From contig NZ_JACBZX010000001.1 of assembly GCF_013408565.1 (NCBI RefSeq), forward strand, positions 1,426,001-1,490,000: DNA of 64,000 nt, read 5' to 3'. Source of the DNA: Janibacter alkaliphilus. GTDB lineage: Bacteria > Actinomycetota > Actinomycetes > Actinomycetales > Dermatophilaceae. This document shows, piece by piece, positions 58,997-64,000 of the stretch. The number at the start of each line of letters is the position of its first letter. The first letter of the stretch is position 1. A model generated the notes under the pieces. That model had not been told where the DNA came from. It did not search any database and was given only the letters and a program-made list of their open reading frames with translations. The position numbers and the translations under genes were made by a program.

Positions 58997-60166
58997 GTGA
59001 CCCCGCACCGTCGCCGCCCCGCCAGGACTCGTCCCCGCCTCGTCACCGGCGTCGCCGCCGCGAGCGCGCTCGCGCTGCTCGCCGGGTGCTCCGCCGGCGA
59101 CGAGGGCAGCGGCGCCAGCAGCGGCTCCGGGAGCTCCTCCGGGACGACGTCGTCCGGCGCCTCCAGCGCGAGCCCGAGCAGCCCGGTCGCGACCACCGAC
59201 ATCGGTGACGCCCCCGAGCCGCTCGTCGAGGCGGTGGCCCGCCGCTACGGCGGCGAGGACGTCGAGGGCAGCACCCACCTCGGCCGCTGGCGCGGCCAGC
59301 GGGTCGCCGTGGTCACCGCCGAGCAGGACGTCACCCTGGCGATCGAGTCGACCACCCGGCGGAGCTGGAAGGTGGTCGGCGGCTGGTGGCCCAGCCTCGG
59401 CGAGACCGAGGGGGCCGAGGACCTCGGGGGGCGCCGGCACGTCCTCGTCCTGGGCAGCGACGCCCGGGAGGGCCAGGACCCGACGCGCACCCGGGCCGAC
59501 GCCATCCAGCTGCTCGGGCTCGACGGCGACGGGGGCGCCGGGCTGATGGGCTTCGCCCGCGACCTGTGGGTGCCGATCCCGGGTCACGGCACCGGCAAGC
59601 TCAACTCGGCGCTCACCCTCGGCGGCCCGGACGCCGAGGTCGGCGCGGTCGAGGACGTCTCCGGGATTGATGTCGACGGTTACGTGCTCACCGGCTTCGA
59701 GGGGTTCGAGAGCATCGTCGACGAGCTGGGAGGGCTCTCCTTCGTCGCCCCCTTCGACATGGACAGCGACCTGGCCGGCGGGAAGATCAGCGCCGGCCGG
59801 CACACCCTCGACGGCGGCGAGGCGCTCGCCTGGGCGCGCGAGCGCAAGTCCCTGCCCGGTGGCGACCTCGACCGCTCCGGCAACCAGGGGCTGCTGCTCG
59901 CCGCCGCCGCGGTGCAGGCCCGGGCCGAGGGCCCGGCCCGGCTGCCGCGGGCGTTGAGCATCCTCGACGAGCACACCGAGTCCGACCTCAGCGCCGAGGA
60001 GATGCTGCTCTTCTCGGCGAGCTTCTACCGGGTCAGCCCGACCCGGGTGGGCCGGGAGGTGGCCGGCGGGTCGCCGGCCACCCGATCCGGGCAGTCGGTG
60101 ATCTTGCTCGACGACGACGCCCGCTCGGGCTTCGCCGACTTCCGGGACGGGCGGATCGGCGGCTGA
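58997..60166 (+). CDS. LytR-CpsA-Psr family protein, predicted lipoprotein
   Basis: 389 residues from GTG 58997. Lipobox LAGC with Cys near residue 31, then a Ser/Gly-rich stretch to about 65. LCP domain about 140-300 with VLVLGSDAREGQDPTRTRAD, FARDLWVPIPGHG and GEALAWARERK, the arginines and aspartates that bind the polyprenyl-pyrophosphate substrate. LCP enzymes attach secondary polymers to peptidoglycan; they usually have a membrane helix, so the lipid anchor is less common. It is divergent from the acyl-CoA dehydrogenase gene by 46 bp. Confidence 0.85.
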   Translation: MTPHRRRPARTRPRLVTGVAAASALALLAGCSAGDEGSGASSGSGSSSGTTSSGASSASPSSPVATTDIGDAPEPLVEAVARRYGGEDVEGSTHLGRWRGQRVAVVTAEQDVTLAIESTTRRSWKVVGGWWPSLGETEGAEDLGGRRHVLVLGSDAREGQDPTRTRADAIQLLGLDGDGGAGLMGFARDLWVPIPGHGTGKLNSALTLGGPDAEVGAVEDVSGIDVDGYVLTGFEGFESIVDELGGLSFVAPFDMDSDLAGGKISAGRHTLDGGEALAWARERKSLPGGDLDRSGNQGLLLAAAAVQARAEGPARLPRALSILDEHTESDLSAEEMLLFSASFYRVSPTRVGREVAGGSPATRSGQSVILLDDDARSGFADFRDGRIGG

Positions 60167-60202
60167 CCCCCCGCGCCCGGTCCGGTCAGCCGCCTCGTGC
60201 GA

Positions 60203-60991
60203 TCAGCCGCCGAGCGGTGTGATCTCCGGCCGCTTGGCGTCCCGCAGGTCGCCGGAGGAGATCCCCTTGACCCGCCGCTGCACCCACGGACCGGCGTAGG
60301 TGCGTGCCCAGGCGGCCCCCTTCGCCGCCCGCTCCCGCGCCGGCAGCGGCGGGGCCGGGTCGAGCCGGTCGCGCCAGCCGTCACCGGTGGACTGCCCGAG
60401 CGCGTGCAGGGCCGCCTGCGCGACCCGGTGGTGGCCCTCGGTGGAGAGGTGGATCCGGTCCTCGCCCCACATCCGCCAGTCCCGCACCGACTCCAGGCCC
60501 CACAGGTCGAGCACGTGCGCCGCGTGCCGCTGGGCGATGGAGAAGACGTTGGCGCTGTGGATCGCGTGCCGCCCGAGCAACCCGCGGAAGAGGCCTGCCT
60601 CGGCGGGGTTGCTCGGGGTGGCCATGAGCACGTCGGCGCCGGCCGCACGCGCCCGGGCCACCGCGCTCTCCAGGGTGGCCGCCAGCCGGTCGAGGTCCAC
60701 CCGCGGGCGCAGGATGTCGTTGCCGCCGCCGACGATCGAGACGAGGTCGGGGCCCATCGCCAGCGCCTCGTCGAGCTGGCGCCCGACGACGTCGTCGACC
60801 TTGCGGCCGCGGATGGCCAGGTTGGCGTAGCCGAAGGGGGCCTCGGTCCGCTCGGCGAGCTCGGCGGCGAGCAGGTCGGCCCAGCCGCGGTAGGCGTCGG
60901 GCCGCGCCGGGTCGGGGTCGACCATGCCCTCGGTGAAGGAGTCGCCGACGGCGACGTAGCGGGTCCAGGGGTGGGTGGTGCGGCCGGTCAC
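60203..60991 (-). CDS. SGNH/GDSL hydrolase
   Basis: 262 residues from GTG 60991. Block I GDSFTEG with Ser18, block III GGGNDIL near 93, block [15 protein letters not shown] near 187 with catalytic Asp and His. No signal peptide is visible, so it is cytoplasmic or uses another route. Such enzymes cleave esters, including acylated sugars and lipids; substrate unknown. Start overlaps the ung stop (GTGA), so the two are coupled. The C-terminal 50 residues are basic. Confidence 0.87.
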   Translation of the reverse strand: MTGRTTHPWTRYVAVGDSFTEGMVDPDPARPDAYRGWADLLAAELAERTEAPFGYANLAIRGRKVDDVVGRQLDEALAMGPDLVSIVGGGNDILRPRVDLDRLAATLESAVARARAAGADVLMATPSNPAEAGLFRGLLGRHAIHSANVFSIAQRHAAHVLDLWGLESVRDWRMWGEDRIHLSTEGHHRVAQAALHALGQSTGDGWRDRLDPAPPLPARERAAKGAAWARTYAGPWVQRRVKGISSGDLRDAKRPEITPLGG

Positions 60992-61665
60992 GGCAGCCTC
61001 CAGTCGATCGGGTCGGCGCCCTGCCTCACGAGCAGGTCGTTGGTGCGGCTGAAGGGGCGGGAGCCGAAGAAGCCGCCCCGGACGGACAGCGGCGAGGGGT
61101 GCGCGGACTCGATCCGCGGCACCTCGCCGAGCAGCGGCGCGAGGTTGCGGGCGTTGCGGCCCCAGAGGATCGCGACCAGCGGCCCGCCGCGCGCAGCCAG
61201 CACCTCGATGGCCCGCTGGGTGACCTGCTCCCAGCCCTTGCCCTGGTGCGAGTTGGGTCGGCCCGGGCCGACGGTGAGCGAGCGGTTGAGCAGCATGACG
61301 CCCTGCTCGGCCCACGGGGTGAGGTCGCCGCTGCTCGGCGGGTCGGCGCCGAGGTCGTCGACCAGCTCGGCGTAGATGTTGATGAGGCTCTTCGGCAGCG
61401 GCCGCACGTCCGGGGCCACGGCGAAGGAGAGCCCGATCGGGTGCCCGGGGGTGGGGTAGGGGTCCTGCCCGACGACGAGGACCCGCACCTCGGGAAGCGG
61501 GACGGTGAAGGCCCGCAGGATGTGCTCCCCGGCCGGGAGGTAGCCGCGGCCGGCGGCGACCTCCTCCCGCAGGAAGTCGCCGAGCCCGGAGATCGTCTCC
61601 TCCACCGGGGCCAGGGCCTGCGCCCAGGTCGGGTGGACGAGGTCGGCGAGGGGACGTGCAGGCAC
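60988..61665 (-). CDS. ung: Uracil-DNA glycosylase
   Basis: 225 residues, family 1 [21 protein letters not shown] holds catalytic Asp68; LLNRSLTV and [10 protein letters not shown] hold the uracil-binding and His motifs. It removes uracil from DNA. GTG 61665 is chosen because TAGGTT ends 7 nt before it; TTG 61674 would place the start inside that box. Divergent from the decarboxylase gene with paired -10 boxes between them. Confidence 0.93.
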   Translation of the reverse strand: MPARPLADLVHPTWAQALAPVEETISGLGDFLREEVAAGRGYLPAGEHILRAFTVPLPEVRVLVVGQDPYPTPGHPIGLSFAVAPDVRPLPKSLINIYAELVDDLGADPPSSGDLTPWAEQGVMLLNRSLTVGPGRPNSHQGKGWEQVTQRAIEVLAARGGPLVAILWGRNARNLAPLLGEVPRIESAHPSPLSVRGGFFGSRPFSRTNDLLVRQGADPIDWRLP

Positions 61666-61672
61666 GACCGCC

Positions 61673-61693
61673 AACCTACCGGCGCCCTAGAGT
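61673..61693. promoter_or_regulatory. Divergent leaderless -10 boxes for ung and the decarboxylase gene
   Basis: Minus strand TAGGTT (61678-61673) ends 7 nt before GTG 61665; plus strand TAGAGT (61688-61693) ends 6 nt before GTG 61700. The two start codons are only 34 bp apart. Confidence 0.55.
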
Positions 61694-61699
61694 GCCCTC

Positions 61700-63061
61700 G
61701 TGCACAGCCATCGTGACCCCACCCTGCACGACCTCGGCCGCTCGGTCCTGCGCTACGCCGACGAGCGGCTGCGGCTGGACCCGGTGCCGCTGGACCGGCC
61801 GATGACCCCGGAGGAGCTGCAGCAGCGGGCCGGGCGGACGATCACCCCCGACGGGATCGGCGGCGACCGGGCGATGGACGTCTTCACCGAGGTGCTCGCC
61901 CCGGCCTGCCTGAGCATCGACCACCCGCGATACCTCGCCTTCATCCCCTGCGCCCCGACCAACGAGGCGACGATGTTCGACCTCGTCGTCGCGGCCAGCT
62001 CGATCTACGGCGGCTCCTGGCTCGAGGGCTCCGGCGCGGTGCACGCCGAGAACGAGACGCTGCGCTGGATCGCCGACCTGGCCGGGCTGCCCGAGCAGGC
62101 CGGCGGCGTCTTCACCCCCGGCGGGACCATCGGCAACCTCTCCGCCCTGGTGGCCGCCCGTTGGTCGGCCCGGCGCGAGGCGGCCCGTCGCGGCGACGGC
62201 AGCCGGCCCTACCGGGTCGCCGCGAGCGCCGGGGCGCACTCCTCGATCGCCTCCGCGTGCGAGGTGATGGACGCCGAGCTGGTGCCGGTCCCGCTCGACG
62301 AGAGCTGGCGGCTGACCGGGGAGAACCTGCGCGCGGTGCTCGCCGAGCACGGCCCGGAGAGCTTCGTCGCCGTGGTCGCCACCGCCGGCACGACGAACTT
62401 CGGCATCGTCGACGACCTGGACTCCATCGCCGAGGTCTGCGCCGAGCACGGCATCTGGCTGCACGTCGACGCCGCCTACGGCGGGGCCGGGCTGGCCGCC
62501 CCCTCGATCCGGGAGCGCTACGTCGGCATCGAGCGCTGCGACTCCTTCATCGTCGACCCGCACAAGTGGCTCTTCGCGCCCTTCGACTGCTGCGCGCTGC
62601 TCTATCGCGACCCCACGGTGGCCCGGGCCGCGCACACCCAGCGGGCCGGCTACCTCGACGTGCTCACCGAGGCCGCCGACTGGAACCCGGCCGACTACTC
62701 GGTGGGCCTGACCCGCCGGGCCCGCGGGCTGCCGCTGTGGTTCAGCCTCGCGGTCAACGGCACCGACCGCTACGCCGCCGCCGTCGAGCGGACGCTGGAG
62801 GTCGCCGCGGTCGCCGAGGCGGAGATCGCCCGGCGCCCGGAGCTGGAGCTGGTGCACGAGCGGGACCTGACGGTGGTGGTCTTCCGGCGCCTCGGCTGGA
62901 CGGCCGCCGACTACCACGCCTGGTCGGACCGGTTGCTGGCCGAGGAGCTCGCCTTCGTCGTGCCCACCACCCACGACGGCGAGACGCTGGCCCGCTTCGC
63001 CGTCGTCAACCCGGAGACGACGCCGGAGGACATCACGATGATCCTCGACACGATGGCCTGA
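61700..63061 (+). CDS. PLP-dependent decarboxylase, aromatic-L-amino-acid decarboxylase family
   Basis: 453 residues. HVDAAYGG near residue 255 (PLP aspartate) and VDPHKWLFAPFDCCALL with PLP lysine Lys289; FTPGGTIGNLSALVAAR near 136. Group II decarboxylases act on aromatic L-amino acids, glutamate or diaminobutyrate; the length and FAPFDCC segment suit the aromatic/diaminobutyrate side, but the substrate cannot be set from sequence alone. Leaderless-type start. No transporter or acyltransferase adjoins it. Confidence 0.87.
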   Translation: MHSHRDPTLHDLGRSVLRYADERLRLDPVPLDRPMTPEELQQRAGRTITPDGIGGDRAMDVFTEVLAPACLSIDHPRYLAFIPCAPTNEATMFDLVVAASSIYGGSWLEGSGAVHAENETLRWIADLAGLPEQAGGVFTPGGTIGNLSALVAARWSARREAARRGDGSRPYRVAASAGAHSSIASACEVMDAELVPVPLDESWRLTGENLRAVLAEHGPESFVAVVATAGTTNFGIVDDLDSIAEVCAEHGIWLHVDAAYGGAGLAAPSIRERYVGIERCDSFIVDPHKWLFAPFDCCALLYRDPTVARAAHTQRAGYLDVLTEAADWNPADYSVGLTRRARGLPLWFSLAVNGTDRYAAAVERTLEVAAVAEAEIARRPELELVHERDLTVVVFRRLGWTAADYHAWSDRLLAEELAFVVPTTHDGETLARFAVVNPETTPEDITMILDTMA

Positions 63062-63152
63062 GGGCGGCCCGACCCCTGACCCACGTGTGACGGATGTGGC
63101 TGATGAGGTCGAAGGGGGAGGAGTGTCTCCTGTCCAGCCGCCACGCCGAGAA

Positions 63153-63185
63153 GGAATGACACTGCTGTCATTCCATGGGTAGGCT
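63153..63185 (+). promoter_or_regulatory. Promoter with palindrome over the -35 region upstream of the DUF3263 gene
   Basis: GGAATGACA-CTGC-TGTCATTCC (63153-63174), a perfect 9-bp inverted repeat; TGACAC (63157-63162), 17-nt spacer and TAGGCT (63180-63185) form a promoter overlapping it. The 177-bp gap holds no other visible feature. Confidence 0.55.
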
Positions 63186-63238
63186 GCGGTCACGACGCAG
63201 CCCACGCGTCGCTCGAGCCGCCGCACGAAGGGTCCGCC

Positions 63239-63526
63239 GTGAACCTCGCCAACCAGCCCGCCCGGTCCACGACCGAGCCGCTCAGCGACCGCGACCGCGA
63301 GATCCTCGCCTTCGAGCGGCAGTGGTGGAAGTACGCCGGCTCCAAGGAGCAGGCGATCAAGGAGCTCTTCGACATGAGCTCGACGCGCTACTACCAGGTG
63401 CTCAACGGTCTCATCAACAACCCCGCCGCCCTCGCCGAGGACCCGATGCTCGTCAAGCGGCTGCGCCGGCTGCGCGACCAGCGCCAGCGCACCCGCTCGG
63501 CCCGCCGCCTCGGCTTCGACGGCTGA
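63239..63526 (+). CDS. DUF3263 family small protein
   Basis: 95 residues from GTG 63239 (GAAGG upstream). Residues 18-85 match DUF3263: ILAFERQWWKYAGSKEQAI, LFDMSSTRYYQVLNGLINNP, then a basic LVKRLRRLRDQRQR. It is small, helical and DNA-binding-like (helix-turn-helix pattern around residues 40-60), found throughout actinobacteria. Function unknown. It has its own promoter with a palindrome. Confidence 0.85.
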   Translation: MNLANQPARSTTEPLSDRDREILAFERQWWKYAGSKEQAIKELFDMSSTRYYQVLNGLINNPAALAEDPMLVKRLRRLRDQRQRTRSARRLGFDG

Positions 63527-63534
63527 GCCGAGCC

Positions 63535-63978
63535 GTGCGCATCGTCCGGGCTGAGGCCGACGATGCCTTCATCGTCGCCGCGCTGCTGCTGCAGCAGGCC
63601 CGCGAGGCCGCGGGCGCCCCGGTCCCGGGATACCTCGACCGGGCGGCGACCGCCTGGCTGCAGGCGGGCGCACCCCCGACCTGGTACGCCGAGCACGACG
63701 GCGCCCACGCCGGACTGGTCCTCGGCTCGCCGCTGCCGCAGGCGCCGCGACCCGGCATGACCCCGGGGATCGGCCCGTTCTGGATCAGCGAGCTCTTCGT
63801 CGTGCCCGACCACCGTCGGCAGGGGGTCGGCACCGCCCTGGTCCGGCACGTCGAGGGATGGGTGCGTGGCCAGGGCGGCACGGCGCTGCGGCTGCACGCC
63901 CAGGCCGGCTCCGAGCCCTTCCTGGCGGCCCTCGGGTACGCCCGCAGCGACAGTCTCCGAGAGCGACGCCTGGCCTGA
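63535..63978 (+). CDS. GNAT-family N-acetyltransferase
   Basis: 147 residues from GTG 63535, 8 bp after the DUF3263 stop. Acetyl-CoA-binding motif A: ELFVVPDHRRQGVGTALVRHVE at about 82-103 (R/Q-x-x-G-x-G/A), with the usual C-terminal FLAALGYARSD. It transfers an acetyl group to an unknown amine or protein. The gene is complete; the last 22 bases of the window follow it. Confidence 0.85.
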   Translation: MRIVRAEADDAFIVAALLLQQAREAAGAPVPGYLDRAATAWLQAGAPPTWYAEHDGAHAGLVLGSPLPQAPRPGMTPGIGPFWISELFVVPDHRRQGVGTALVRHVEGWVRGQGGTALRLHAQAGSEPFLAALGYARSDSLRERRLA

Positions 63979-64000
63979 TCTGCGCCGACGCTTCGGCGGC

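Noticed and set aside
61666..61674. TTG 61674 as the ung start
   Set aside because: It overlaps the TAGGTT box; GTG 61665 has the same 7-nt spacing as other leaderless genes and still gives full family length.

Overview
The window is a 64 kb stretch of a very GC-rich actinobacterial chromosome. It carries mycothiol genes (mshA and a mycothiol-dependent formaldehyde dehydrogenase), carD, senX3-regX3, an hbhA-like gene, Rpf-type secreted transglycosylases, gpgS with a folP2-like partner, many ATGA/GTGA stop-start overlaps and many apparently leaderless genes. Gene order at the left end (XRE regulator, hbhA-like, DUF2516; then mshA, ybjN, gpm, senX3, regX3) matches the Rv0474-Rv0491 segment of Mycobacterium tuberculosis as I recall it. 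The fructose PTS, the overall gene set and the lack of mycolate genes suggest Micrococcales (Intrasporangiaceae/Dermatophilaceae type); that placement is inference. No insertion sequences, phage genes, CRISPR arrays or rRNA operons are visible. There is one tRNA (Thr, anticodon TGT).

Layout. 0-3.2 kb: truncated XRE regulator and HbhA-like protein with Lys/Ala-rich tails, asparaginase, D-aminoacyl-tRNA deacylase, DUF2516. 3.2-7.9 kb: cupin, methyltransferase, membrane-anchored unknown, mshA-ybjN, gpmA. 8.0-10.8 kb: phosphate regulon genes phoU (minus) and senX3-regX3 (plus) around a PHO-box-like array. 10.9-12.9 kb: lipoprotein, carD, ispD. 13.0-23.0 kb: assimilatory nitrate block narK-nasA-nasB-nirB-nirD-cobA-nnaR, with GlnR-like sites before narK and nirB; it separates ispD from ispF. 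23.1-26.7 kb: YdeI-like, ispF, GATase, mycothiol-dependent formaldehyde dehydrogenase plus its MBL hydrolase. 26.8-33.0 kb: fructose PTS, with fruR-fruK-fruA-ptsH divergent from ptsI. 33.0-37.4 kb: TetR, cysS, rlmB and two membrane proteins. 37.4-42.5 kb (minus): RDD protein, DUF4032 kinase-like protein, degenerate ABC ATPase, otsB-otsA. 42.6-46.5 kb: CBS protein, Ser/Thr kinase, ThrE exporter. 46.6-48.7 kb: two Rpf-like transglycosylases and tRNA-Thr. 48.7-53.0 kb: azlCD with a divergent XRE-cupin regulator, short lipoprotein, LuxR-type regulator, gabT. 53.1-56.9 kb: padR-HAAS pair, gpgS-folP2-LigB-like. 56.9-64 kb: SDR, acyl-CoA dehydrogenase, LCP protein, SGNH hydrolase, ung, PLP decarboxylase, DUF3263, GNAT.

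The most unusual items are: a MalK-like ATPase whose Walker A lysine, signature, Walker B glutamate and H-loop histidine are all substituted, next to an atypical kinase-fold gene; a 68-bp palindromic element present twice (about 90% identical) in two different intergenic contexts; an ispD that seems to need a CTG start and has a perfect 30-nt palindrome in its first codons; a set of about 15 TANNNT boxes lying 6-7 nt before start codons; and several repeat or operator arrays (32-bp x3 after gabT, AGTACT motifs on both sides of padR, a 48-nt inverted repeat between the rpf-like genes, and an ATCACCTC/GAGGTGAT hairpin family). Most open reading frames on the strand opposite these genes are GC-driven shadows and were left out. 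Gene starts were chosen from family length, ribosome-binding sites, overlaps and -10 boxes. No database search was possible.
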